This document shows positions 1 to 8,985 of a DNA stretch of 64,000 bases, piece after piece. The notes beneath the pieces were generated by a model that saw only the letters and a program-made list of their open reading frames with translations, ran no database searches and had not been told where the DNA came from. A program made the translations under genes and the position numbers. This DNA is from Colwellia psychrerythraea (GTDB lineage: Bacteria > Pseudomonadota > Gammaproteobacteria > Enterobacterales > Alteromonadaceae). The stretch covers positions 124,001-188,000 of the forward strand of contig NZ_JQEC01000044.1 of assembly GCF_000764185.1 (NCBI RefSeq), in the 5' to 3' direction. Numbering within the stretch: the first letter of the stretch is position 1; each line of letters begins with the position of its first letter.

Positions 1-931
1 CTTGTTCAAGTAGTTTCATCTGCGTCCGACCTTGCTCTTCACCAACAACACGACAATTAAGTGATATGCCAGCAAGCTGAACCTTGGGATTCGTTAATCG
101 CGCCATCATTAAATTTTGTTCAATGCAGTTCTTCAGATCAGGAATTTTATAATTGGGTACATCCTTAATATCTACTCGACCTGCTTCATGACACATCACC
201 AAATAATCAGCTTGCGCACCATGTAACAAACCGGCACTCACCCCTGCATAGGAAGGGTTAAACAATGAGCCTTGCCCTTCAATAATGTCCCAATGATTCT
301 CATCGGCAGCAGGTGAAATTAACTCCACCGCACCAGCAATAAAATCAGCCACCACTGCATCAATACAAATACCATTACTGGCCAGCAACAAACCACTTTG
401 ACCTGTGGCTTTAAAATGGGCATCAAAGTCCTGTTTTTGCATTTCACGTTCAATTGCCAAAGAGGTGTACATCTTACCGACAGAGCAGTCAGTGCCCACG
501 GTTAAAATGCGCTTACCACTGCGTTTTTGGCCATTGCCAATAGGAACTTCTGGAATTTGGTGACGTAAATCAATTAGCTGACCACCATGTAACTTAGCAG
601 CTTGAGCAATGCTAGGGATATCGCTTAACTTTTGATGTAAACCACAGGCAATATCTAAACCTTGCGCTAGGGCATCTACAATGTCATCAACCCAACTTGC
701 ATCAATAATACCGCCGCTATTGGCTAAACCAACAACAAAGGTTTTTGCGCCAAGGCTTTTAGCCTCTTTAGGCGTCAATTTTTCTAAACCTAGGGTTAAG
801 ATATTATCTGCATGCGCACATTCACCTAAACAAAGTTCAGGCCGCCAATCCGCAATGCCGCGAGAAGTTTTTATCGCCAAGGGCTTGTTGGCATCACCAA
901 GATAGAGTAAAAAAGGCGGGTTAAATTGCAT
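1..931 (-). CDS. dgcN: DUF1611 / DgcN-type D-glutamate N-acetyltransferase (3' end outside window)
   Basis: About 310 N-terminal residues are visible, starting MQFNPPFLLYLGD; the C-terminus lies beyond base 1. A P-loop-like GTDCSVGK motif falls at residues 146-153, after an N-terminal domain of about 130 residues, which is the DUF1611 layout. Marine proteobacterial members (DgcN) have been described as acetyl-CoA-dependent D-glutamate N-acetyltransferases acting with the racemase DgcA; older annotations call them NAD-dependent epimerases. The family assignment is from motif and fold order. The D-glutamate role is inference, because dgcA would lie downstream outside the window. The ATG at 929-931 is preceded by a weak GGAA. 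Cytoplasmic; no signal peptide. Confidence 0.75.
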   Translation of the reverse strand, partial: MQFNPPFLLYLGDANKPLAIKTSRGIADWRPELCLGECAHADNILTLGLEKLTPKEAKSLGAKTFVVGLANSGGIIDASWVDDIVDALAQGLDIACGLHQKLSDIPSIAQAAKLHGGQLIDLRHQIPEVPIGNGQKRSGKRILTVGTDCSVGKMYTSLAIEREMQKQDFDAHFKATGQSGLLLASNGICIDAVVADFIAGAVELISPAADENHWDIIEGQGSLFNPSYAGVSAGLLHGAQADYLVMCHEAGRVDIKDVPNYKIPDLKNCIEQNLMMARLTNPKVQLAGISLNCRVVGEEQGRTQMKLLEQ

Positions 932-1284
932 AATAAATTCCACAAACTAAGCAGCTCATACCTATGTTATTCGGTATTTAGTCGCTGACCAAAACAGTGA
1001 ATTTATCTTAAGCTATTTAGGTTAAAACATGGTTATGAAAAGAATATGATCTGTATGCCAAAAAGCTATGGCTTAAACCTAATGACAAAAACTATGCCTG
1101 AGCATGATGTGAAATAGGTTACTTATGAGGTTTGATAGTGCTGTGAAGGCTTACGAATACCACGAAAGAGACTTTAAAACACACAGGAGACATTAGCTAT
1201 TACATAGCGTATGCCAAGCAATCGGACTTGCCCAACAACAGGATAAAGTTGCGGCTGCGCGCAACCTATCCATGTTTACTATAT
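932..1284. other. intergenic region with one strong hairpin
   Basis: No convincing gene is present: all frames carry stops. The notable structure is a hairpin at 1241-1271 (arms GGATA(A)AGTTGCG and CGCAACCTATCC around a GC-rich loop) just downstream of the lipoprotein gene ending at 1285. It has no U-run on either strand, so it is not a classical terminator. The GTTGGGC on the minus strand next to it resembles an integron core site, but I could not find a matching attC partner arm. Confidence 0.4.
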
Positions 1285-1872
1285 TTATTTACAGTAATTC
1301 TCTATAATTTTATAATCTTCAACTTCTACTTTTGAGTACGTTTCAGAACTTTGTTCTACTATTTCAAAGAGTTTTACACCACAAGTTTCTTTCCCATTAG
1401 GTAATTCGACATAATCATATACAGCTTCATAATTAGAATTCGCCGTAGGTACAAAAGATATCGCTTTACGACACCAAGAATATAAGACCCCACCTGAATC
1501 ACTTTGACCAGGAGCGAAACCGCTTATTCCTACGCCATTAAATTGAAAGAAAAATTTATTGCCTGCTGGAATGTATACTTCATTTTGATGAGAGTCACTG
1601 ACTTCATTATTGTATGCAGGCATATCTATACGGTTTAGACTACGAACTAAATTTGCTTTAAAGCCAAGCGTAACGATATAAGCTAGCTCCTCAGTAGAGT
1701 TACCATTAGGTATGCATTCTTTTACGCTACCCTCACTTACAAAGTTATTATTACTTGGAATAGAAACAAAACGCAGTTTTGCATTATCCACGCTTGGGAT
1801 TGGTTGTAAATATTGATTAGTTGCACAACCAGTTAAAGCAATAATAGCTAGGCTCAATAAAATTATTTTCAT
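1285..1872 (-). CDS. hypothetical lipoprotein
   Basis: A 195-residue protein with a clear lipoprotein signal: hydrophobic residues 2-12, then the lipobox LTGC with Cys16 as the lipidation site. The mature part (residues 17-195) is polar and contains Cys53, Cys133, Cys163 and Cys194, which could form disulfides, as expected for an envelope protein. I do not recognise a named domain. The gene stands alone, with about 350-400 bp of non-coding DNA on each side and an IS200-like transposase gene upstream, a setting typical of orphan accessory genes. The start ATG at 1872 is supported by the signal peptide. The function is unknown. Confidence 0.7.
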   Translation of the reverse strand: MKIILLSLAIIALTGCATNQYLQPIPSVDNAKLRFVSIPSNNNFVSEGSVKECIPNGNSTEELAYIVTLGFKANLVRSLNRIDMPAYNNEVSDSHQNEVYIPAGNKFFFQFNGVGISGFAPGQSDSGGVLYSWCRKAISFVPTANSNYEAVYDYVELPNGKETCGVKLFEIVEQSSETYSKVEVEDYKIIENYCK

Positions 1873-2276
1873 TTTGAAACAGTCTCCAGACCTTGAATAT
1901 AAATATCACGCTTATTATGGAGGCTTCTCAGTAATGTCAGCTCCATAAACCTGATTTAATTCGCAGTAATATGTCATAATTTCAATATATTAGGAACTAA
2001 AAGTGATTTTTTTTTGTAAATACTTGGAAGCTACTGAGAAGTTTCAATAATTTCCAAAATAGAATCAAATGCAATAAGATAAATATCAACAGGTTACAGG
2101 CTAAGCAAATGGTGATGCGGGTTATTACTGATACTTGTCAGTAACACGTAACAATGCCACCCATGATTATTACATACAAAGCAAAGTAATAATGGCAAAT
2201 CACTTATTGTAATTTTAGCCGAGCTAAAACCGTAATTCTAAAATAACGTTAAATCGCGGGGTAAATAGATGTTTTG
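1873..2276. other. intergenic region with inverted repeats between lipoprotein and transposase genes
   Basis: Non-coding. It holds a widely spaced inverted repeat (CTTCTCAGTA near 1928 and TACTGAGAAG near 2032), a small hairpin TTACTGA/TCAGTAA near 2124-2143, and a degenerate REP-like palindrome at 2155-2196. That palindrome, read on the minus strand, contains ATGGGTGGC, the same core as the repeats at 3316-3475 beside the transposase gene. Confidence 0.45.
2155..2196. repeat. degenerate REP-like palindrome downstream of the transposase gene
   Basis: On the minus strand GCCATTATTAC and GTAATAAT flank a short loop and are followed by CATGGGTGGC. The ATGGGTGGC core is shared with the three palindromes at 3316-3344, 3397-3425 and 3447-3475 on the other side of the transposase gene, so the gene is bracketed by related repeats. 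Confidence 0.45.
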
Positions 2277-3257
2277 TTAGGTGCTATTCAAACAGGCTTG
2301 AGCATTGGCTATACCATGTGTACGTTGCAAGCCAACATGCCCACTAAATTCACTTAAATGCTCAGCTGTACCTACGGCGCCTGTGAAGATACATTCAAAC
2401 TCGGTAGTAAGTTTTAACCAGCTTTCATCACTGATGTGTAACCTTGCTAGAATGTTTTTTGTCTTACTCTTGATAGTACCTCGTTTATCGTCACGCAGAA
2501 TACGCCCGGTTTCATCAACCAGTGTTAAGTAGTCATGTAAACTAAAACGAATACCCGTTGTTTTTTGTTGATGTTCATTACCCGAAAAGGGTAGTAACGA
2601 AGTGGGCTGCTCACCTTTAATCGCCGCTTTGATACGCAGTTGAACACTGGTAAAGTCAGACTGCTCGGGGGTTGGAGCAATAGCTGCTCGTACGGGGTTT
2701 AAATCAACATAAGCCATGCACGACAGCAAGGCACCCTCATCAAGTAATGCCTGTGACTTAAAGCGTCCTTCCCAAAAGTGGCCGGTGCAGTTATCTTCTC
2801 GGTTAGCTTGTCGAGCTATCGGCTCATTTAATGAGCGCATAAACCAGCTAATATCCATTAATCGTTCTTTGTAAATATTTGCCGTGCTTTCAACCATAGC
2901 CAGTTGAAATTTATCAAGCGGTTGTTTATTGGAATATTTTTTAGTCAATAATGTCCCCTTGTACAACTGATGCCAACGATTAAGTATCTCCTCAGTTGAC
3001 CAGCTTCTCATTTGCTCTGTATTCACATGTAACACGAGATGTAAGTGATTATGCATTACAGCGTAGGCACAAACATCGATAGAAAATACGTCTGACAGCT
3101 GAAAAATACGTTTTTCAATCCATGTCCGCCTATGTTCAAAACTGACACCGGTCTCCTTATCTGTTCCACATAAAAAAGCCTTTCGTACTGTGCGGCTGCA
3201 AATGTGATAATAAGGCGTATCTAATAAACTAATTTGTTGTGAACGAGGCTTCGGCAT
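2277..3257 (-). CDS. REP-associated tyrosine transposase (RAYT, IS200-like Y1 fold)
   Basis: A 326-residue protein starting MPKPRSQQ; the reading frame continues upstream only to a TTG, so the ATG at 3255-3257 is chosen. It has the Y1 HUH signature HNHLHLVLHV near residue 90 (paired histidines binding the metal) and the segment AYVDLNPVRA near residue 185, where the catalytic tyrosine of this family lies. Such enzymes (COG1943, TnpA-REP) nick single-stranded DNA at REP palindromes and are usually domesticated single-copy genes rather than parts of full insertion sequences. No IS200/605 ends or tnpB are visible. Three REP-like palindromes start just upstream of its start codon, and the first 81-bp unit begins within the 5' leader. 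Confidence 0.88.
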   Translation of the reverse strand: MPKPRSQQISLLDTPYYHICSRTVRKAFLCGTDKETGVSFEHRRTWIEKRIFQLSDVFSIDVCAYAVMHNHLHLVLHVNTEQMRSWSTEEILNRWHQLYKGTLLTKKYSNKQPLDKFQLAMVESTANIYKERLMDISWFMRSLNEPIARQANREDNCTGHFWEGRFKSQALLDEGALLSCMAYVDLNPVRAAIAPTPEQSDFTSVQLRIKAAIKGEQPTSLLPFSGNEHQQKTTGIRFSLHDYLTLVDETGRILRDDKRGTIKSKTKNILARLHISDESWLKLTTEFECIFTGAVGTAEHLSEFSGHVGLQRTHGIANAQACLNST

Positions 3258-3264
3258 ATCAATC

Positions 3265-3475
3265 ACCAAACTTAACAAAAGTAAATTAAGCTTAGTTTAG
3301 TGATCTAAATATGCCAAACTTATTATGGGTGGCCTAATAAGTTTAACCAAACTTAACAAAAGTAAATTAAGCTTAGTTTAGTGATCTAAATATGCCAAAG
3401 TTATTATGGGTGGCCTAATAAGTTTGTTTAGTGATCTAAATATGCCAAACTTATTATGGGTGGCCTAATAAATTT
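3265..3475. repeat. tandem 81-bp repeat array with REP-like palindromes
   Basis: Two 81-bp units (3265-3345 and 3346-3426) and a partial third unit lacking its first 30 bp (3426-3475) lie head to tail. Each contains a palindrome with arms AAACTTATTA and TAATAAGTTT around TGGGTGGCC (3316-3344, 3397-3425, 3447-3475). The first is perfect; copies two and three each have one mismatched pair. The units also carry AAACTTAA near the start and TTAAGCTTAGTTT in the middle, a second inverted pair. Position next to the RAYT gene suggests these are its cognate REP sequences. Confidence 0.8.
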
Positions 3476-4017
3476 TTCTTATTCCGGTATATTAGATCTA
3501 GAGAGCCTTTAATCCAACAAACCCGATAACTAGCACCCAAATTATAACTATTATATTCTGTGGCACTCGCATCTAAAGAAATTTCATCTCCCGATTTTGT
3601 TTTCTTGATTTTTAAGTTATAAGAATTACCTATAAACCCAGAGTTTTTCCATTTATCAATCACACTACCGTTGATGCAATGTTTTTCTTGAGAACCAAGA
3701 TTAGAGTTAATTGTGGCCACTAATCCAGCCGTTCCAAGACATATAGCAAACCAAGCAAATACAGCACCTGAAATTATTGCCAGTTTTTGACTCAATTTAG
3801 TTTGAAACTGAAATCTATAAAAAGCTAAATAACCTATACCTATACCTATAACTGGACCAAGGTAAATAGCTGTATAGATGTATTGTTGATTATGCATATG
3901 TTCATATGATGTCCCTAGCAAAGCGGTGGATACAAAATATATTAGAATTAACACAGTTCCCCAATCAGAAAGGAATTCAAGTAATTTATTTGACTTCCCC
4001 CTACTATCTATTAACAT
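3454..4017 (-). CDS. small membrane protein overlapping the RHS gene (candidate immunity or partner protein)
   Basis: A 187-residue protein with three likely membrane segments (about residues 18-36, 47-65 and 79-103) and a soluble C-terminal domain of about 80 residues containing two Cys. Its ATG overlaps the end of the RHS gene (ATGTTAA, 4011-4017), so the two are translationally coupled. A small gene in this position is where immunity proteins of RHS toxins usually sit, but the RHS tip upstream shows no recognisable toxin domain, so this is only a suggestion. The last seven codons (3454-3474) lie inside the third REP-like repeat: the C-terminal residues NLLGHP are encoded by repeat DNA, so the original 3' end has probably been replaced. 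Confidence 0.7.
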   Translation of the reverse strand: MLIDSRGKSNKLLEFLSDWGTVLILIYFVSTALLGTSYEHMHNQQYIYTAIYLGPVIGIGIGYLAFYRFQFQTKLSQKLAIISGAVFAWFAICLGTAGLVATINSNLGSQEKHCINGSVIDKWKNSGFIGNSYNLKIKKTKSGDEISLDASATEYNSYNLGASYRVCWIKGSLDLIYRNKKNLLGHP

Positions 4018-7000
4018 TTATTTTGTCCTTGACATTTAGACGAAGGTTGAGAAACTGCTGCCTGCACAGGAGCATTTAGAGCTTCTGTTGTGACCATTGC
4101 TGCAGCTTGAGTTGCTAAAGTTTCTCCTCCTGCTGCGACTATACCACCACCAGCAGCACCTATTAATGTACCAATTGCTGCAGAAGTAGCAACTTGTGGA
4201 ATATCAACTTGAGATAGATCTCCATCATTTGAAACTAACTGTGCACCTAGATTACCACCACCAGATGCAATTCCTGTAGTTGCACCAGATTTAGCCATTG
4301 TTTTAATACTTTCTTTAGCTGACATTTGAACCGTTGTTTTTAATACAGCAGCACCACTTGCTCCCGCTAAACTTGTTCCAGCAGTCAAACCGCCAACAAA
4401 ACCTATTCCTCCACCAATAGCAGCAGATTTTGCCATAGCTCCATAATCTCCAGGGTTTGTTAGGGCTGATTGTACAGCTCCTCCAATAGCACCAACAATT
4501 CCGCCAAAAACAGCTAAAGGTAGCGTTGCAATTTTACCACTAGGGTCTATCGCATTAACCGGATCATTCCCAACATAAGCATACCAGTTCATGCCATCGC
4601 CGTAACCAATAGGATCAGTCTGCATAAACCGCCCTAACTTTGGATGATAAATCCGTGCTTTGTAATAGTATAACTCGGTGCCCGGTAACAAAATCTGGCC
4701 AGTATATCTAAAGCGCGAAGTACTACTATTGATCGGCTCACCAAAAGGTCCATATTTGTGTGTGGTACTAATAGTGCCGTTATTGCCTGTTTCGGCAATA
4801 ATTGAACCGCGTTCATTGGCGAGTAAATAGGTCGGGGTCGTTGTGCCTGAGCCAACATACCATACCAAAGGATCATCAGTGCCTATACCGTGCACATAAC
4901 GGTTAATTAAGGTACCACTACTGTTATATTCAGCAACTAATTCATCACCATCATACAAGAAGCTGGTTTTGCTGCCATTCAGGGTAGAGCTTTGTAAACG
5001 CCCAGTAGGGTCGTAAGCCAAACTTAACGCCGTGCCACTTTTTGCAGCGGAGGTTAGCCTATTATGGACATTAAAATTATAGGTCCAACCATCATAGTTA
5101 GTTAAATTACCCGTTAAGTCATGATCAATACTCTTACCACCTACATTGGTATATTGGTTTAAATTATTAACGTCATACACTTGTGTGCTTTGGCTAGGAA
5201 TATTAATTTGAAAACTATTATTACTGACTTCTCGGCTAACAATTTGGCTAGCAGCATTGTAAGTAAAGTTGGAATTATTAATTAAGTTATGGTTAAAGTC
5301 AGTGACACGGCCAAGTGTATCTTGGCTTATCGATGACGTTACACCGTTATTGCGAGACATCGAGGTTAATCGGCCTAAATTGTTATAACCGTAGTTAACT
5401 AAAGAGGTCGTATTATTTTCTTTAATCGCAGTTAAGGCACTGGTGGCGTCATAAACATAATGAATATTAAAACCATCATCATGGATCAGTTTTTCGCGAC
5501 GACCAGCAGCATCATAATCATAGGTTAAGGTGCGTGCATTTGAGGTACTTGTTTTTAAACGACTTAAACCATCATAAGTGTAAGCTACAGTATCTGAGCC
5601 TCTTTTCACTGAGGTTTGTCGACCGATAGCATCATAATCAAACAGTAAGCTGTCTTCCCCTGGTACTAAGGTACTATATTTCGCATTAATGGCATCATAA
5701 TGGTGAGTTAAGGTGATACCATCACGCTTACGCCACGTTTCTAAATTACTATTAGCATCATAGGTGTTTTCCTCATAACTAGTATCAGGGAAAGTAGTTT
5801 TCTCTAACCTGTCTAGATCATCGTATTGATATTCGGTTTTGTTGCCATTGCCATCTTTGCGCCAATACACTTGTCCGTTAGGGGTATAACCTATTTCAAT
5901 ATCAATGCCAGCTGCGGTAGTGGCATGGCCTGAAATCGTTTTGGTTAAGCGCGATAAGCTATCATAACTATTAATACTGATGCGGTCTGGGCCATAGTCC
6001 CCTCCTTTGTCTAAGCTACAAGCTGAGCTAGATAAGCTATTATAGATTTCCGGATTCATACGGATGACCTTACACTCAACTCTATTGGCACTGTCGTAAG
6101 AGACTTCCGACAGGCTGTCAATTTTGCTACTTGTGCCAGCTGTGGTTTTAATAACCAAGCCATGGTCGTTATAGGTATTATTAATAACGCTATTCACATT
6201 AATGCTGGCAATATCCGCAGCAGAATTTACAGTACCGCTTTGACTCGTCAGTACTTGGTTATCTTGTTCACGGTATATTGTATGAGTGGCAGCACGATAA
6301 CCTTGTTGATTAATAGCACCTATGTCCCAAGTTCTACGACCAGATTCATCATAATGATAAAATAGTTTATCGCTTGTACCTGCTAATGAGCCATCTACTG
6401 ACTTTAAAGAGCCATCGTCAAAATAGTCATAGGTTGTTACCTGACTTTCACTACCTTTACCGTTGGTTTTAGTAACCATATCAGGAAGTTTAGTATTACC
6501 CCAATAGCGGTACTTGGTAATTTGTTCATCTTTGGTGCCACACGTCGAACCACCACAAACCGAGACTTTCATTAAGCGGTATAAACCATTTACTTTGTCG
6601 TATGTATTTGTGGTTACTCTGCGAATACCGTTTCTTGCAGCAGGTTCAGTTTTAGTGAGCATGCCACCATGACGGTAATGAAACGTATAGTCAGTCCGTT
6701 CATCCTTAGCATCTGTAGTGTAAGTCGGACGAAAACAACCTAAGTTGGGGCATAATGTTAAGTCATAATTAGCCGTTTCTTCAATATCTGCAAGTCCTGA
6801 ATTAGGCTTAGCTATATTCTTTTTTGAAATGATGTTGCCCACACTGTCATAAACAATCCTTATCATGTTTCCTTCGGGGTATACTATCCCCTCAAGACGG
6901 TTCGTTTGACCAAATGAGTAGAGCGTTGTATTACCTAAGCTATCGGTGTCCTTACTAATAAATTGTCTATGATTTGGCGCTGGATAGACGTCTAATTCGA

Positions 7001-8051
7001 CTTTACGGCTGTAACCTTTTGGTCCCGTGATGTTAACTTGAACAAACTGTTTCTTTGAATCATACCCTGTGCCTGTCTTGGGGGTATAGACATAATTAAA
7101 AGACTGCCCGTCACGGGTAACATTGGTTACAAAGTTATTATGAGTATTACCAGCATAATCTCTGCTCGCTGATGATACAGATAAACTATTAACTGAATCG
7201 CCCGGTCGTTTAAAAGTGAAGCTTTTAGCATCATCTTCGCCTGATATACTGCTGTCAAAACCTGTGTATTGCCATGTTCGGCTGTTTTTATCAGTTAACT
7301 GCCCTGAGCCAAAGGTGTGCACTGCTTGAGTAAGACCCGAACTTGTTTTAATTATTTTGGCAGAGTTTATTTGGCTCCATTCCATAGTAGCATGCACATC
7401 TGACTGGTAGTCAATGTGCATCTCATAGCCTACGGTTGAGATTATTTTTGTTGGTCGATATGAGTCAAAAAGTGCTGCAGAGACTACGACATCATAAGTG
7501 AAGTTTAAAGTTTCACCGTCTGGATAAATTATAACTGATGCATACCAACCTGCCCTAGTCGAACCATCTATTACATTATTCCAAGCTTTTTTATTATAAA
7601 TTACTTTAATACCCGTACCACCTTGGGTATAAATTTTGCTTTCTGCTGATATTGTACCTGTTAATGTTGAGCCATTCGTATCAACTGGCTCACAATTGTT
7701 AGCTGAGCACTTAAAACTGTCAGAGGTTTTACCACCAAAAATCACTGAATATGATTCATTGCCTTGGTCGTAACCAATACCTACAACCTTAGCCTCTAAT
7801 TGTTGTAGCGTGTGGAGACTCAGATTCGGTGCTGCAGGAATACTTAGAACGGGTAAATTTGGATAGTACTTTCCTGACAGTAGATCAACTGAATTAATGT
7901 CATTGTTCATTGCTAAAGGCTTTAATAGCTCAACTTGTTTTTCTGGCTCTGATAGCCCTGGTGGTAATCCGCCATCTTCAGCGACAACACTGGTTGCAAG
8001 TAATGTGCTTAGCAGCACGCTATGGCATAAAATATTTGTTATTTTCATCAT
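4011..8051 (-). CDS. RHS repeat-associated core domain protein
   Basis: A 1346-residue secreted or surface protein. An N-terminal signal peptide (residues 1-24, ending SVVA) is followed by about 350 residues without clear repeats, then many YD repeats (YDxxGR, YDYDxxGR) through residue ~1130. The RHS core ends with YYKARIYHPKLGRFMQTDP and the DPSGK junction at about residue 1180, after which the variable tip begins. The tip is about 165 residues, rich in Gly/Ala with several GxxxG hydrophobic stretches, and ends CQGQNKC; I recognise no nuclease or deaminase motif. The glycine-zipper tip could insert into a membrane. It starts at an ATG overlapping the stop of the upstream gene (TAATG at 8051) and overlaps the downstream membrane-protein gene by 7 bp, so the three genes form one operon. 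Confidence 0.9.
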   Translation of the reverse strand: MMKITNILCHSVLLSTLLATSVVAEDGGLPPGLSEPEKQVELLKPLAMNNDINSVDLLSGKYYPNLPVLSIPAAPNLSLHTLQQLEAKVVGIGYDQGNESYSVIFGGKTSDSFKCSANNCEPVDTNGSTLTGTISAESKIYTQGGTGIKVIYNKKAWNNVIDGSTRAGWYASVIIYPDGETLNFTYDVVVSAALFDSYRPTKIISTVGYEMHIDYQSDVHATMEWSQINSAKIIKTSSGLTQAVHTFGSGQLTDKNSRTWQYTGFDSSISGEDDAKSFTFKRPGDSVNSLSVSSASRDYAGNTHNNFVTNVTRDGQSFNYVYTPKTGTGYDSKKQFVQVNITGPKGYSRKVELDVYPAPNHRQFISKDTDSLGNTTLYSFGQTNRLEGIVYPEGNMIRIVYDSVGNIISKKNIAKPNSGLADIEETANYDLTLCPNLGCFRPTYTTDAKDERTDYTFHYRHGGMLTKTEPAARNGIRRVTTNTYDKVNGLYRLMKVSVCGGSTCGTKDEQITKYRYWGNTKLPDMVTKTNGKGSESQVTTYDYFDDGSLKSVDGSLAGTSDKLFYHYDESGRRTWDIGAINQQGYRAATHTIYREQDNQVLTSQSGTVNSAADIASINVNSVINNTYNDHGLVIKTTAGTSSKIDSLSEVSYDSANRVECKVIRMNPEIYNSLSSSACSLDKGGDYGPDRISINSYDSLSRLTKTISGHATTAAGIDIEIGYTPNGQVYWRKDGNGNKTEYQYDDLDRLEKTTFPDTSYEENTYDANSNLETWRKRDGITLTHHYDAINAKYSTLVPGEDSLLFDYDAIGRQTSVKRGSDTVAYTYDGLSRLKTSTSNARTLTYDYDAAGRREKLIHDDGFNIHYVYDATSALTAIKENNTTSLVNYGYNNLGRLTSMSRNNGVTSSISQDTLGRVTDFNHNLINNSNFTYNAASQIVSREVSNNSFQINIPSQSTQVYDVNNLNQYTNVGGKSIDHDLTGNLTNYDGWTYNFNVHNRLTSAAKSGTALSLAYDPTGRLQSSTLNGSKTSFLYDGDELVAEYNSSGTLINRYVHGIGTDDPLVWYVGSGTTTPTYLLANERGSIIAETGNNGTISTTHKYGPFGEPINSSTSRFRYTGQILLPGTELYYYKARIYHPKLGRFMQTDPIGYGDGMNWYAYVGNDPVNAIDPSGKIATLPLAVFGGIVGAIGGAVQSALTNPGDYGAMAKSAAIGGGIGFVGGLTAGTSLAGASGAAVLKTTVQMSAKESIKTMAKSGATTGIASGGGNLGAQLVSNDGDLSQVDIPQVATSAAIGTLIGAAGGGIVAAGGETLATQAAAMVTTEALNAPVQAAVSQPSSKCQGQNKC

Positions 8052-8566
8052 TAGTTGGCTTTCCCTGCGGTTTTCCTGTTTCCGGCATCATCATAGTCAT
8101 AATTCGTTTCTTCTCCAGCCGAGTTAGATACTTTTATTAATCTTCCTCTGGCATCGTAACTGTACTTTAACGTTACAGGTTTCATGATGTAAGACCAGCT
8201 ACCGGTGCTTGCACAAGAATTATAATTACAGGCCATTACTCGAAAAGAACTATAACTAGCATTACTGCCCGTTAGCACTAAAAATAGGTTTTCAGTGGTA
8301 GTAATCGTCACCCATTGACCTTGAGCATTAAGAGCTTGCACTTCATATTTACTGGCGTGCTCAACATTGCTCCAACTTAACGTGCTCACACCATTAACGG
8401 TTGAAAGATTTGCATTGGTAGGAGCCAAGAATATTGTACTTGGGGTATAGGGAATAATAGTGGTGATATCACCAACAGCGATAGGGATCCATGTTGTGTC
8501 AGCTTGTGCTTGTAATGAGCATAAAAAGCCCACTAAAGAGGCAGCCAGAGTTAATTTTTTTTTCAT
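8051..8566 (-). CDS. secreted RHS companion with fibronectin-like and YD-repeat segments
   Basis: A 171-residue protein with signal peptide MKKKLTLAASLVGFLCSLQA. Residues 50-125 look like a fibronectin type III or similar beta-sandwich (LSWSNVEHASKYEVQALN...WVTI). The last 40 residues hold one or two YD repeats (YSYDARGRLIKV, YDYDDAGNR). Its stop overlaps the start of the long RHS gene by one base, so it is co-translated and probably secreted with it. It could be a detached N-terminal part of an ancestral RHS protein or a docking partner; both are inference. The upstream region ends in a weak GGAA-type ribosome site. Confidence 0.8.
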   Translation of the reverse strand: MKKKLTLAASLVGFLCSLQAQADTTWIPIAVGDITTIIPYTPSTIFLAPTNANLSTVNGVSTLSWSNVEHASKYEVQALNAQGQWVTITTTENLFLVLTGSNASYSSFRVMACNYNSCASTGSWSYIMKPVTLKYSYDARGRLIKVSNSAGEETNYDYDDAGNRKTAGKAN

Positions 8567-8979
8567 TATTGTTCCTGTTGGCTTCTTAATTTTATCGGTA
8601 TACCCCCTATATATTACTAACTAATAGGCTGGTAATTCATTGTTATTGTATAAGTTACTTATTTATAATATTGATGGATGTACTTAATTTTTATTTCCGC
8701 TGCGGGCTGCACTGTTCTATGTGCACACTAATCATTTTCCAGTGTTTGCACTGGCAAGTAACAGGATATATCAATTTTTAGCTGCATATTTTCTAAACAT
8801 CACCAATATAGGTGCATTACCGTACGTGAGCAGCGATGCATAGAAAGAGATAGAACGTTCTTCGCTTTTTTTGACTTAAATTTCACCCCGGTAACGCCTT
8901 GTTAACAAGTAAGAACATCGTTGGCTAAAATTAGCAACGATAGAGCAAAAGACAACTGTTTTTTGTTCTTTTGAATTAC
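8567..8979. other. intergenic region containing an attC-like site
   Basis: Non-coding DNA between the RHS operon promoter side and the secreted orphan gene. The right end is the attC-like site at 8890-8985. The rest shows only short repeats such as CAGTG/CACTG near 8739-8755, and no gene. Confidence 0.5.
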
Positions 8980-8985
8980 TTATAT
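8890..8985 (-). repeat. integron attC-like site (single)
   Basis: Read on the minus strand it begins at the stop of the secreted-protein gene and ends AAGGCGTTACC, matching the conserved GGGCGTTA-type 3' end of marine gammaproteobacterial attC sites. Inside, AACAGTTG and CAACGATGTTC form the imperfect stem seen in the three sites at 46315-47388. No integrase gene is present. Confidence 0.6.

Noticed and set aside
681-905. 74-codon plus-strand frame
   Set aside because: Lies entirely within the DgcN-like gene on the other strand, which has clear family motifs.
1181-1276. Possible attC-like site after the lipoprotein gene
   Set aside because: It contains GTTGGGC on the minus strand but no matching arm and none of the AACAGTTG stem shared by the four other sites.
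7897-8140. Two plus-strand frames over the RHS start
   Set aside because: Both are shadows of the RHS and companion genes, without ribosome sites.
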